From positions 6,510,001-6,574,000 of the forward strand of contig NZ_CP061725.1 of the NCBI RefSeq assembly GCF_014764405.1: a stretch of DNA of 64,000 bases, in the 5' to 3' direction. This stretch comes from Micromonospora craniellae. GTDB taxonomy: Bacteria > Actinomycetota > Actinomycetes > Mycobacteriales > Micromonosporaceae. Below the pieces are notes generated by a model. The model worked only from the letters and a program-made list of their open reading frames with translations, searched no databases and was not told where the DNA came from. Numbering within the stretch: position 1 is the stretch's first letter; the number at the start of each line of letters is the position of its first letter. Positions 7,979 to 16,712 of the stretch are shown piece after piece. The position numbers were made by a program, and so were the translations under genes.

Positions 7979-9165
7979 GGTGCCGGTCGGGCGGCGGGTG
8001 GCGTACTGGCGGGCGCGGCGAAGAATGTCGCAGCAGGTGTTCGCCGATCGGCTCGGCAAGTCCAAGAGCTGGGTGGACAAGGTCGAGCGTGGGGTGCGGG
8101 CGCTGGACAGGGTTTCCACGCTCCAGGAGATCGCCGGTGTGCTGCGGATCGACCGGGCGGTGTTGCTGGGCCGGGACACCCGCCCCGCCGACGTGGCGGT
8201 GCGGATCGAGGGCGTGGAGCGGATCCGGGCGACGCTGTCCGCGTACGACATCGCGCTGGACCGACCGGCGGCGCACCGCGACGTGCCGTCTGCCGCGCGG
8301 CTGGCCCGCGACGTCGCGCACGCCTGGACCAGTTTCCAGCATGCGCGGTACCCGGTCCTGGTCGGCATGGTGCCCGAACTGCTGGCCGGCGCGCAGCGCG
8401 GCCACGCCCACGATCCGCAGGCCGGGCGGGTGCCGCTGGTGGAGGCGTACCGGGTGACGGCGGCGCTGCTGGTCAAGCTCGGCGAGACCGAGCTGGCCTG
8501 GCTGGCCGCCGACCGGGCCATGGCCGTCGCCACCGGGTGATCCGCTGCTGGTCGCCGCCGCCACCGTGCAGTTGGGCCACGTGCTGTGTGCCACCGGTCG
8601 AGCCAGGGCGGCGGGTACGGCGGCACTCGCCGCCGCGTACCGGATCGCGCCGACCGACCCGGACGATGCCGACGGGTCACCGCTGTCGCTGTGCGGGACG
8701 TTGCTGGTGCAGGCGGCTCTCGCGGCCGCGCGGCACGGTGACGACAAGGCCGCCGCCGTCCGTGTCGACGAAGCCACCGAACTGGCCGTCGTGGTCGGCG
8801 ACGGCCAGGACCACCATCACACCTGCTTCGGGCCGACCGCCGTCGCGCTCGCCCGGGTCGCGGTCGACGTGGAGCGGGGTGCGGCCGACGAGGCGGTCGC
8901 CCGGCACGTGGACGCCGTCGGGCGCGACGGCTGGCGGTGGCTGCCGCCCGGGGTCCGGGCCGCCCATCTGATCGACGCCGCTCGGGCCTATCTCCAGACC
9001 GACGATCCGGTAAACGCCGCCCGGGTGCTGCTCGACGCCGATCGCACCGCGTCGGCCGAGGTACGCGACCGGCCCGCAGCCCGGGACGTACTCGCCGACA
9101 CGATCCGCCATCCTGACGCCCCGGCGACGGTCCTCTCGCTGGCCGTCACCCTCGGGGTGAGCTGA
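7968..9165 (+). pseudogene. XRE-family regulator with helical sensor domain, frameshifted
   Basis: Read in one frame, the start at GTG 7968 gives an XRE helix-turn-helix (VAYWRARRRMSQQVFADRLG, KSWVDKVERGVRALDR) and part of a TPR-like helical domain, ending at a stop (8538-8540) after MAVATG. One base over, the same domain continues without loss from DPLLVAAATVQLGHVLCATG to TLGVS at 9165, giving about 398 residues in all. A single extra G in ACCGGGTGATCC near 8535 explains the break. Either the gene is recently inactivated or the base is a sequencing error; the downstream half shows no other damage. The regulator probably senses a small ligand or protein, but which is unknown. Confidence 0.8.
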
Positions 9166-9176
9166 GCCGCGTTCGG

Positions 9177-9375
9177 TCAGCTACGGCACATCAGGGCGTC
9201 GGGTTCCTTGCCGGGTGACCAGATCCAGGCACGGTAGGCGACCCCGACGAGGTGCTCGCCGACGGCGCACTGTCCCTTGTGGTGCCCGCTGGCGAAGTCG
9301 CCGCCCGGATTGCCGGCCGGTCGGTTGTCGCCACGGTCGAACCAGACCGTCCGGCGGGTGCCGCCGACGGTGGCG
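9177..9375 (-). pseudogene. C-terminal fragment of a hypothetical protein
   Basis: An open frame on the minus strand ends GQCAVGEHLVGVAYRAWIWS followed by PGKEPDALMCRS. It reads like the end of an extracytoplasmic protein (paired Cys, Gly/Trp-rich), but no start codon is found between here and the terminator hairpin of the reductase gene immediately upstream. It is therefore probably a remnant. I cannot name the parent family. Confidence 0.35.
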
Positions 9376-9428
9376 CCCCCGCGAGCCCCGTCCTCCACAC
9401 CGAAGCCGGAGGACGGGGCTCGCGGGGG
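9376..9428 (-). terminator. Strong hairpin terminator of the aldo/keto reductase gene
   Basis: Two perfectly complementary 21-base arms (9376-9396 and 9408-9428) flank an 11-base loop, immediately after the reductase stop codon at 9437. The stem is almost all G-C and lacks a clear U tract, as is common in high-GC actinobacteria. Confidence 0.85.
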
Positions 9429-9436
9429 CCGATCGG

Positions 9437-10297
9437 TCAGGCCGCGTCGAGGCGGGCCAGGTCCTCGGCCGAGAGTTCCAAGTCGGCCGCGCCGACGGAG
9501 TCCCGGATCGTCTCCGGGCGCGACGAGCCGGGGATCGGGATCACCGTGGGCGCCTTCGCCAGCATCCAGGCCAGGCAGACCTGCTGCGGGCTGACGCCGC
9601 GTTCCCGGGCGACCTCGGCGAAGACTGCGAACCGGGAGCCCAGCTCGGCGGCGTTGGAGATGCCGCCGAGCGGACTCCAGGGTAGGAAGGCGATGCCGAG
9701 TTCGGCGCAGAGCGCCAGCTCCGGTTCGCTGGAACGGAAGGCGGGAGAGTACTGGTTCTGCACGCTGACCAGTCGGCCGCCGAGGATCTCGTTGGCCTGC
9801 CTGATCTGATCCGGGTCGGCGTTGGAGATGCCGGCCATCCGGATCTTCCCGGCGTCGAGCAGGTCCCGCAGCGTGCCGATGGAGTCCGCGTACGGGGTGT
9901 TCGGGTCGGGGCGGTGGAACTGGTAGAGGTCGATCGCCTCGACGCCGAGCCGCTTGAGCGACGCCTCGACGGCGTCCTTGAGGTGCTCGGGCCTGCCGTT
10001 CAACGTCCAGAGGCCGTCGCCGGGGCGTACGTGGCCGCCCTTCGTGGCGATCAGCACGTCGGACGTGTCGCCGCCGTAGCTCGCCACGGCACTGGCGATC
10101 AACGACTCGTTGTGACCGGCGTCGGCGGGGCCCAGGTGGTAGGCGTCCGCGGTGTCGATCAGCGTGACCCCGGCGTCCAGCGCGGCATGGATCGTGGCGA
10201 TCGAGCGCTGTTCGTCGGGACGGCCCTCGATCGACATCGGCATGCCGCCGAGCCCGATCGCGCCGACGGTGACGTCGCCGATACGGCGGGTCTGCAT
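9437..10297 (-). CDS. Aldo/keto reductase
   Basis: A 286-residue cytosolic NAD(P)H-dependent oxidoreductase of the TIM-barrel AKR superfamily, reducing carbonyls of an unknown substrate. Catalytic residues can be placed: Asp and Tyr in DTADAYHLG (about residues 49-57), Lys in IATKGG (about 86) and His in FHRPD (about 121). The cofactor-phosphate end is PGSSRPETIRDS. ATG 10297 was chosen because GAGGAGGAG precedes it by about 5 bases; the frame remains open upstream but without a ribosome-binding site. It is single and divergent from the ROK regulator, with a strong hairpin after its stop. Confidence 0.9.
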   Translation of the reverse strand: MQTRRIGDVTVGAIGLGGMPMSIEGRPDEQRSIATIHAALDAGVTLIDTADAYHLGPADAGHNESLIASAVASYGGDTSDVLIATKGGHVRPGDGLWTLNGRPEHLKDAVEASLKRLGVEAIDLYQFHRPDPNTPYADSIGTLRDLLDAGKIRMAGISNADPDQIRQANEILGGRLVSVQNQYSPAFRSSEPELALCAELGIAFLPWSPLGGISNAAELGSRFAVFAEVARERGVSPQQVCLAWMLAKAPTVIPIPGSSRPETIRDSVGAADLELSAEDLARLDAA

Positions 10298-10633
10298 ACA
10301 GGCTCCTCCTCGAAGCGGTGCGGTTCGGCGGGCGGGCGGTGGCCCGCAACGCCCGGATTCCACCTTCTACCCCATTGGCAGTGCTGTCTACCGGACCGGC
10401 ACGTCACCCGCACCGCCAACCGGTGGCGCCGGTCCTGGACGATCGGCGGCGCCCGCACCTCATTTGTACGCACAGCAAATTATTTCCCCTCTTCCTGCGC
10501 ACCTTCCCCTCCCGCAACAGGCCCTTCCAGGCGCCTCACGGTTCGACGTATGTCCAGGCCACAGCGGTGTCGACGGGCGCCCGAGACCAACTCGTTACTT
10601 GACGCAATAGTTCGTTCGCCGTAGGAAGGAAGT
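10298..10633. other. Divergent intergenic region, 336 bp
   Basis: This gap between the divergent reductase and ROK genes holds no convincing ORF. Its centre (about 10455-10500) is noticeably richer in A/T than its surroundings (TTTGTACGCACAGCAAATTA), as expected for promoters. A sigma-70-like promoter candidate close to the ROK gene is listed separately. Confidence 0.5.
10599..10627 (+). promoter_or_regulatory. Candidate -35/-10 promoter for the ROK cluster
   Basis: TTGACG (10599-10604) and TAGGAA (10622-10627) are separated by 17 bases. A transcript from here would begin at or very near the GTG at 10634, so the message would be leaderless or nearly so. The -10 overlaps the purine-rich GGAAGGA stretch, which could instead simply be the ribosome-binding site. 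Confidence 0.35.
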
Positions 10634-11797
10634 GTGACTGACGTGGTGACGCCACCAACGAGCCCGGTGAGCCGGGAGCGGTCGAAGGAGATCAAGCGCC
10701 TCTCGGTGATCTCCACCGCCCGCCAGGTACGGCTGCTCTCCCGCGCCGAGCTGACCGAGTTGACCGGGTTGAGCCCCGCAACACTCACTCCCCTCGTCCG
10801 CGAACTGATCGCCGAGGGCTACCTGATCGAACGCGGGCCGGGCACCTCCCGGGCCGGCCGCCCCCGGGCCATGCTGGAGTTCAACCCGCGCGCCGAACTG
10901 GTCGCCGCGGTGTCGCTGGAACCCAGCCGGATCAGCTGCGAGATCGCCGACAGCGACGGCAGCGTCATCGCCCACCGGGCGGTCCGGCTCACCGGCGACA
11001 TCGTCGAGACCATCTGCCGCTCCGTACCCGAACTGGCCGGCGCCGGACTTCCCGCGCTGCGCGGGGTGGCGATCGCCGCGCCGGGCGTCTCCTCGGGCGG
11101 CACGGTCCGGCTCGCCCCCTCGGTGGGGCTGGTCGAGGGCCGGCAGATAGGCGAATCAGTCCAACGACACCTCGGCGTGCCGGTCGTGGTGGACAACGAC
11201 GTCAACCTGATGGCCGCCGGTGAACACGCCGCCGGGGCCGGCAGCGACGTGGCCGACCTGCTGCTGTTGCACGTCGCCGACGGCATCGGCGCCGGACTGG
11301 TCCTGGACGGGCAGGTCCGCCGGGGCGCCGGTGGCGCGGCCGGCGAGGTGGGCTTCCTGCCGCTGGACCCGACCGACCGGGGACACGACGGGATCGGCCC
11401 GTTCGAGGCCCGGTGGTCGGAGAACGCCGTCGCCGAACGGGTCGTCGCGCTCGCCCCCGGCCGGCGGCCGGACGCACCGGTGGCCGCCCTGGTCGAGCTG
11501 GCCCGCACCGACGCGCGGGCGGCGGCGTACCTCGACGAGGTGTTGACCGCCTGGTCCCGGCTGATCGTCTCCTGCGCCTGCGTGATCGACCCGGGCCGGG
11601 TCCTGCTCAGCGGCGCCGCCACCCAGCTCGACGACGACGCCGTGGCGCGGCTCCAGACGCTCGTCGACGCCTCCGCGCCCGCCGCCACCGAGGTACGCCG
11701 GGCGGTCCTCGGCGACCGCGCGGTGCTGCACGGCGCGGTCAGTCACGCCCTCGCCGCCGCGGCGGCCGGCACACCCCAACTCCTACCCACCCCTTGA
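10634..11797 (+). CDS. ROK-family transcriptional repressor
   Basis: A 387-residue ROK regulator. An N-terminal winged helix (about residues 20-75: LSVISTARQVRLLSRAELTE, TGLSPATLTPLVRELIAEGY) is followed by the sugar-kinase-like ROK fold with DNDVNLMAAGEH and GAGGAAGEVGFLP. The zinc-binding Cys cluster of many ROK proteins is absent, so ligand recognition may differ. It is the first gene of a seven-gene co-directional cluster (importer, hydrolases, lyase, ROK kinase) and is 22 bases from the binding-protein gene. It is the obvious regulator of that cluster, probably released by a pathway metabolite. The start is GTG with GGAAGGA just upstream. Confidence 0.88.
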   Translation: MTDVVTPPTSPVSRERSKEIKRLSVISTARQVRLLSRAELTELTGLSPATLTPLVRELIAEGYLIERGPGTSRAGRPRAMLEFNPRAELVAAVSLEPSRISCEIADSDGSVIAHRAVRLTGDIVETICRSVPELAGAGLPALRGVAIAAPGVSSGGTVRLAPSVGLVEGRQIGESVQRHLGVPVVVDNDVNLMAAGEHAAGAGSDVADLLLLHVADGIGAGLVLDGQVRRGAGGAAGEVGFLPLDPTDRGHDGIGPFEARWSENAVAERVVALAPGRRPDAPVAALVELARTDARAAAYLDEVLTAWSRLIVSCACVIDPGRVLLSGAATQLDDDAVARLQTLVDASAPAATEVRRAVLGDRAVLHGAVSHALAAAAAGTPQLLPTP

Positions 11798-11819
11798 TCC
11801 CTTCCCTCGGAGGTACCTC

Positions 11820-12863
11820 ATGAAACGACGACTTCTCCTGGCCGGAGCGCTCGCCAGCGTGCTCGCCGTCGGCACCGCCTGCGGCGGTGGCGGTTCGGAC
11901 GACGCCGCAGGTGACGTTGCGCAGCTCACCATCTACACCGCCCGGGACAAGAAGGTCACCGACTTCGTGGTGGAGAAGTTCACCGAGAAGTACCCCGAGT
12001 ACCAGGGCAAGGTCGAGATCCTCAACATCGGCGCCCAGGAGATCCTGGAGCGGGTCCGCGCCGAGAAGGCCAACCCGCAGGCCGACGTGTGGTGGGGCGG
12101 CACCCAGCAGGGTCTCTCGGCGGGTGCGGCCGAGGACCTGCTGGCCCCCTGGCAGCCGTCGTTCGCCGACAGCATGGACGAGCAGTACAAGGACGCCGAG
12201 GGCCGCTGGTTCGGGGAGATCCTGCTGCCCGAGGTCATCATGTACAACAACGCGGCGCTGGCCCCGGAGCAGGCCCCGAAGGACTGGGACGACCTGCTCG
12301 ACCCGCAGTGGAAAGACAAGATCATCATCCGGGACGTGGCCGCGTCCGGCACCATGCGGTCGATCTACGCCTCGATGATCCAGCGCCTCTCCCCCGACGG
12401 CAGCAACCCGCAGCCCGGGTACGACTGGCTCAAGCGCCTCGACGCCAACACCGGCTCGTACGCGGCCAATCCGGCCGACCTGTACCTGAAGCTCTCCCGC
12501 CAGCAGGGCACGCTCAGCGCCTGGAACCTGCAGGACGTGCTGTTGCAGGCCAACCAGTCGAACATGCCCTTCGGCTACGTGATGCCCACCTCCGGTGCGC
12601 CGGTGCTGGTCGACGGTCTCGCCGCGGTCAAGGGCGGCAACTCCGAGGGCGCGCAGAAGTTCATCGAGTTCCTCTTCGACGACGGGCTCCGGGCGGACCT
12701 GGCCAAGGACTTCTTCCAGATCCCCGCCATCGAGATCGCCGACCAGCCGGAGTGGCTGGCCCAGCTCGACCTGCGCCCGATGAACGTCGACTGGAACGTC
12801 ATCGCCGAGCACGAGACCGAGTGGATCAACCACTGGAACAGCCAGATTAAGAACAAGGGCTGA
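11820..12863 (+). CDS. ABC transporter solute-binding lipoprotein (iron/2-aminoethylphosphonate type)
   Basis: A 347-residue periplasmic-type binding protein of the Fe3+/AEP class. The signal peptide ends in the lipobox VGTAC followed by a Gly/Ser/Asp linker; the mature part begins LTIYTARDKKVTDFVVEKF, typical of this class. ADVWWGGTQQGLSAG and WNLQDVLLQANQSNMPFGYV line the expected ligand cleft. The tyrosine pair characteristic of true Fe3+-binding proteins is not obvious, so an organic ligand is as likely as iron. GGAGGTACCTC precedes the ATG. It forms an importer with the ATPase at 13008 and the permease at 14078. Confidence 0.9.
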   Translation: MKRRLLLAGALASVLAVGTACGGGGSDDAAGDVAQLTIYTARDKKVTDFVVEKFTEKYPEYQGKVEILNIGAQEILERVRAEKANPQADVWWGGTQQGLSAGAAEDLLAPWQPSFADSMDEQYKDAEGRWFGEILLPEVIMYNNAALAPEQAPKDWDDLLDPQWKDKIIIRDVAASGTMRSIYASMIQRLSPDGSNPQPGYDWLKRLDANTGSYAANPADLYLKLSRQQGTLSAWNLQDVLLQANQSNMPFGYVMPTSGAPVLVDGLAAVKGGNSEGAQKFIEFLFDDGLRADLAKDFFQIPAIEIADQPEWLAQLDLRPMNVDWNVIAEHETEWINHWNSQIKNKG

Positions 12864-12922
12864 CCGCGTCGGCACCGGGCCGGGTACGCGTACCCGGCCC
12901 GGCCGCCGGCCGGCCGACCGAT

Positions 12923-12976
12923 GTAAGGAAGGGACCCTTCCTATACCGCAGACGTTAGAAAGGGTCCCTTCCTTAC
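12923..12976. repeat. Dispersed palindromic element, copy 2
   Basis: The arms at 12923-12942 and 12957-12976 match in 19 of 20 positions around a 14-base centre (ATACCGCAGACGTT). Each arm contains the near-palindrome AGGAAGGGACCCTTCCT. It sits between the binding-protein and ATPase genes, where it could separate high expression of the binding protein from the rest by partial termination or by protecting the 3' end. Confidence 0.9.
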
Positions 12977-13007
12977 CTACGACCGGCAGCACGAGAAGGA
13001 GGACATC

Positions 13008-14081
13008 ATGATCGATGTCACGCTGGAGTCGGTGAGCAAGCGATTCGCCCGCGCCGGCGACACCGCGGCCGTCGACGATGTCGACATCAGCATCGCCGCC
13101 GGTGAGTTCTTCACCCTGCTCGGCCCGAGCGGCTGCGGCAAGACCACCACCCTGCGCATGGTGGCCGGGTTCTACTTCCCGACCTCCGGCCGGATCCGCT
13201 TCGGCGCCGAGGACGTGACCCGCCGCCCGCCGAACAAGCGCGACACCGGCATGGTGTTCCAGAACTACGCGCTGTTCCCGCACATGTCGGTGGCGCAGAA
13301 CGTCGCGTACGGGCTGAAGATCCGCAAGGTGGGGCGGGCCGATTCCCGGCGACGGGTCGAGGAGGCGCTGGGCCAGGTGCACCTGGACGGATACGGCGAG
13401 CGGCGCATCGACCAGCTCTCCGGCGGTCAGCAGCAGCGTGTCGCGCTGGCCCGGGCACTGGTCATCCGTCCGCGTACGCTGCTGCTCGACGAGCCGCTGT
13501 CCAACCTGGACGCGAAGCTGCGCGAGGAGACCCGCACCGAGATCCGCCGTATCCAGAAGGAGAGCGGCACCACCGCCATCTACGTCACCCACGACCAGGC
13601 CGAGGCGATGGCGATGTCGGACCGGATCGCGGTGATGGAGTCCGGGCGGGTGCAGCAGATCGGCGCCCCGCAGGAGATCTACCACCGGCCGGCCAACGCC
13701 TTCGTGGCCCGCTTCATCGGCCGCAGCAACGTGCTGTCGCTGCCGGTGGTGGCGGTCACCGACGAGACGGTCACCGTCGGCCGCCCGGACGGCACCGAGA
13801 TCGCGGTGGCCGCGCCGGCCGGGCACGGCCTGCGCCCCGGTGAGAGCGCGCTGGTGTCGGTACGCCCGGAGCACATCGGTCTCACCTCGGCCACCGAAGC
13901 GGGTGCGCTGCCCGGCCAGGTGACCGAGCTGGAGTTCACCGGCATGGCCACCAACCTGGTGGTCGACGTGGCCGGTGAGTCGGTGCAGGTGGCCGCGATC
14001 GACGTGCCGGCGGGCGTCGCCGTCGGCGACCGGATCGGGCTGCGGCTCAACCGGGAGCGTATGTGGGTGGTGCACCCGTGA
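13008..14081 (+). CDS. ABC transporter ATP-binding protein (PotA/FbpC type)
   Basis: A 357-residue ATPase that powers the importer of this cluster. All motifs are intact: Walker A GPSGCGKTTT (about residues 43-52), Q-loop VFQNYALFPHM, signature LSGGQQQRVALARAL, Walker B LLLDEPLSNLD, H-loop VTHDQAEAM. The C-terminal ~120 residues are a TOBE regulatory domain (VSVRPEHIGLT), as in iron, polyamine and phosphonate importers. The stop overlaps the GTG of the permease gene (GTGA). A ribosome-binding site GAAGGAGG lies upstream of the ATG. Confidence 0.94.
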   Translation: MIDVTLESVSKRFARAGDTAAVDDVDISIAAGEFFTLLGPSGCGKTTTLRMVAGFYFPTSGRIRFGAEDVTRRPPNKRDTGMVFQNYALFPHMSVAQNVAYGLKIRKVGRADSRRRVEEALGQVHLDGYGERRIDQLSGGQQQRVALARALVIRPRTLLLDEPLSNLDAKLREETRTEIRRIQKESGTTAIYVTHDQAEAMAMSDRIAVMESGRVQQIGAPQEIYHRPANAFVARFIGRSNVLSLPVVAVTDETVTVGRPDGTEIAVAAPAGHGLRPGESALVSVRPEHIGLTSATEAGALPGQVTELEFTGMATNLVVDVAGESVQVAAIDVPAGVAVGDRIGLRLNRERMWVVHP

Positions 14082-15865
14082 CGGCCGCACCCAGCGCCGC
14101 CACCGCCCCGCCGATCACCGAGGACCCGACCCCGGCCGGACAGGGTCGCCGTCCCCGGCTGGGCGGACGCTTCGCCAGTGGCGCCAGTTCCCGCTGGTTC
14201 CCGTACGCGCTGGTGTTCCCGCTGGCGCTGATCCTGTTCGGGTACGTGGTCCAGCCGATGTTCGCCACCTTCGCGGAGAGCGTCGGGGTGGACGGGGTCG
14301 CCAACTACACCGAGTTCCTGCGCGGCGAGGGCGTGGCCCGGTCGTCGTTGCTCACCTCGCTGGGCATCTCGGCGGCCAGTGTGCTGTTCTGCGGGATCGT
14401 CGGCGTGGCGATGGCGTTCCTGCTCAAGCGCTTCCAGTTCCCCGGTCGCCGGTTGATCGAGGCGATCATCCTGGTGCCGGCCGCGCTGCCGCCGCTGATC
14501 GGCGCCATCTCGTTCCAGCTGCTCTACAGCGAGACCGGCATCCTGCCGCGCGGGCTCCAGCAGCTGTTCGGCACCGAGAGCCCGGTGCTGCCGTTCACCG
14601 GCATCGCGGGGGTGCTGGTGGTGCACACCTTCACCATGTACCCGTTCTTCTATCTCGCCGCCTCGGCCGCCCTGTCCGGGATGGACCCGTCGGTGGAGGA
14701 GGCCGCGTACAACCTCGGCGCCGGCCGGGTACGGGTGTGGCGTACCGTGCTGCTGCCGATGCTCACCCCGGCGCTGGTCTCGGCCTCGCTGCTGGTGTTC
14801 ATGACCTCGCTGGCGTCGTACACCGCTCCGCTGCTGTTCGGCGTGGACCGCACGATGACCATGCAGATCTACATCAACCGCACCAACGGCGACCTGCCGA
14901 TGGCCTCCACGTACGCCTCGGTGCTGGCGGTGGTGTCGATCCTGTTCCTGCTCGGCATGCGCTGGTACGAGGGGCGGCGCAGCTACCGCTCGCAGTCCAA
15001 GGGGGTCGCCGCGCACCGGCGGGAGATCACCAACCCGTTCGGCAAGTGGGCCGTGCTGGCCGCCTCGGTCCTGGCCACGGTGGTGCTGCTGGCGCCGGTG
15101 GGCACGATCGCGCTGGTGGCGTTCTCCGAGGACGGCTCGTGGACCACCCAGGTGATCCCGTCGGCCTACACCTGGCAGAACTTCGTCACCATCTTCTCCG
15201 ACCCGAGGGCGTTCCAGCCGATCCTCAACTCGTTGCAGATGAGCCTGATCGCCACGGTCGCCTGTGTGGTGGTCGGCGTGCTCATCGCGTACGCGGTGCG
15301 GCGGTTGGACTTCCGGGGCCGGGCGCTGCTGGACGTGGCGGTCATGCTGGCGTGGGCGCTGCCCGGCACGGTGGTGGCGATCAACCTGATCTCGGCGTTC
15401 AGCACCGGCAACGCGTTCAGCTTCGGGCAGGTGCTGATCGGCACCTTCTGGATCATGCCGCTGGCGTACTTCGTGCGGTTCCTGCCCCTGGTGTTCCGGT
15501 CCAGTTCGGCCACGCTGGCGCAGATCGACCCCTCGCTGGAGGAGGCGGCCCGCAACCTGGGCGCCTCGTGGTGGCGGGCGTTCGGCACGGTCACCCTGCG
15601 GCTGATGATCCCCGGGGTGGCGGCCGGCGCGCTGCTGGCCTTCGTCAACGGCGTCGGCGAGTTCGTCGCCTCGGTGCTGATCTACACGTCGCAGACGGCA
15701 CCGATCTCGGTCGAGATCAACAACCGGATGTACTCGTTCGAAGTCGGCACCGCCGCCGCGTACGGCATGCTCCAGGTGGCGCTGATCTTCGTGGTGATGG
15801 TGGTCTCCGGTCGGCTCCAGAGCGGCCGGTCGGCGTCCCGGGAGGCGGCGAAGTGGACGGCGTGA
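14078..15865 (+). CDS. ABC transporter permease, FbpB-type double permease
   Basis: A 595-residue membrane protein made of two fused permease units, as in FbpB of iron importers and PhnU/V-like AEP importers. Two EAA loops are visible: EEAAYNLGAGRVRVWRTVLL near residue 210 and EEAARNLGASWWRAFGTVTL near residue 495. Each half has about six hydrophobic segments. A Pro/Thr-rich cytoplasmic leader of ~35 residues precedes the first helix. Because it carries both membrane halves, no second permease gene is needed, which fits the single binding-protein/ATPase/permease set. GTG 14078 overlaps the ATPase stop. Confidence 0.93.
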   Translation: MTAAPSAATAPPITEDPTPAGQGRRPRLGGRFASGASSRWFPYALVFPLALILFGYVVQPMFATFAESVGVDGVANYTEFLRGEGVARSSLLTSLGISAASVLFCGIVGVAMAFLLKRFQFPGRRLIEAIILVPAALPPLIGAISFQLLYSETGILPRGLQQLFGTESPVLPFTGIAGVLVVHTFTMYPFFYLAASAALSGMDPSVEEAAYNLGAGRVRVWRTVLLPMLTPALVSASLLVFMTSLASYTAPLLFGVDRTMTMQIYINRTNGDLPMASTYASVLAVVSILFLLGMRWYEGRRSYRSQSKGVAAHRREITNPFGKWAVLAASVLATVVLLAPVGTIALVAFSEDGSWTTQVIPSAYTWQNFVTIFSDPRAFQPILNSLQMSLIATVACVVVGVLIAYAVRRLDFRGRALLDVAVMLAWALPGTVVAINLISAFSTGNAFSFGQVLIGTFWIMPLAYFVRFLPLVFRSSSATLAQIDPSLEEAARNLGASWWRAFGTVTLRLMIPGVAAGALLAFVNGVGEFVASVLIYTSQTAPISVEINNRMYSFEVGTAAAYGMLQVALIFVVMVVSGRLQSGRSASREAAKWTA

Positions 15866-16710
15866 CGCGTACCGAGGTGACCGTGAGCTGGCCGGAGTCG
15901 GGCCTGCTGCCGATCGGCCGGGTGCCCGGTGGCGAACTGGCGGCGGTGGCCGCCGCCGCGGACTTCGCGGTGCTGCCGGTGGGCGCGGTGGAGTGGCACG
16001 GCCCGCACCTGCCGCTGGGCACCGACCTGATCCTGGCCGAGGGGTTCGCCGCCGAGAGCGGCGCGACCGGCGAGGGCCCGCGCGGCGTCCTCTTCCCCGC
16101 CGTGCCGTACGCGGCCTGCCCGGGGCAGACCCGGCCGTGGCCGGGGACGGTGGCGATCCGCCCGGAGATCGCGGTCGGCTACCTGGCCGACGTGATCGAG
16201 GGGATCGTCGCGGCCAGTTTCCCCCGCCTGCTGATCGTCAACGGGCACGACGCCAACATGTCCACCGCGCGGGCCGCGATGGAGTGGGTCTCCGGCCGCC
16301 GTCAGGCCAGCCTGCTGCTGGTCAACTGGTTCCAGTTGGTGACCCCGGCGGAGACCACCCAGCTCTACGGCGAGCTGCCCGCGCGCGGGCACGGCGGGGC
16401 GTACGAGACCTCGGGCGTGCTCGGCTTCGACCCCGACGCGGTACGCCTCGACGCGGTCGAGGACCTGCCGCCGAAGCCGAAGCTGCCGGTGCCGCACCCG
16501 TACGTGCTCGTGGAGTCCCGGCCCGACCCGTGGCAGGGCTGGTCCGGGCACATCTCGCTGGCCGACGTGGAGACCGGCGAACGGGTCCGGCACATCGCCG
16601 GGGCCCGGCTGCGGGAGATCGTGGCCGCCTGGGTCGCCGCACCGCCACCCGCGCCGCCCACCGCCGATCCCCTGCCCACCGACCCGACACCTTCTCGGAA
16701 GGAGGGGTGA
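15853..16710 (+). CDS. Creatininase-family amide hydrolase
   Basis: A 285-residue member of the creatininase superfamily, metal-dependent hydrolases that open cyclic or linear C-N bonds (creatinine, formamidopyrimidines, precursor peptides). Metal-ligand motifs are present: VEWHGPHLPLGTD (about residues 46-58) and HGGAYETS (about 178-185), plus NGHDAN in place of the usual GHGGN. GTG 15853 was chosen because GGAGG precedes it by 7 bases; GTG 15862 would give the shortest overlap with the permease stop but with poor spacing. Family membership is firm; the substrate is unknown and presumably a breakdown product of what the importer brings in. Confidence 0.85.
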   Translation: MDGVTRTEVTVSWPESGLLPIGRVPGGELAAVAAAADFAVLPVGAVEWHGPHLPLGTDLILAEGFAAESGATGEGPRGVLFPAVPYAACPGQTRPWPGTVAIRPEIAVGYLADVIEGIVAASFPRLLIVNGHDANMSTARAAMEWVSGRRQASLLLVNWFQLVTPAETTQLYGELPARGHGGAYETSGVLGFDPDAVRLDAVEDLPPKPKLPVPHPYVLVESRPDPWQGWSGHISLADVETGERVRHIAGARLREIVAAWVAAPPPAPPTADPLPTDPTPSRKEG

Positions 16711-16712
16711 CC

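Noticed and set aside
11739..14090. 783-residue minus-strand open frame opposite the binding-protein and ATPase genes
   Set aside because: The sense strand encodes complete, motif-perfect ABC genes; the antisense product has no recognisable domain.
11820..15865. Reading the importer as a dedicated 2-aminoethylphosphonate or Fe3+ system
   Set aside because: The family covers both, but no phosphonatase genes are present and the typical iron-binding tyrosines are not evident; the substrate is left open.
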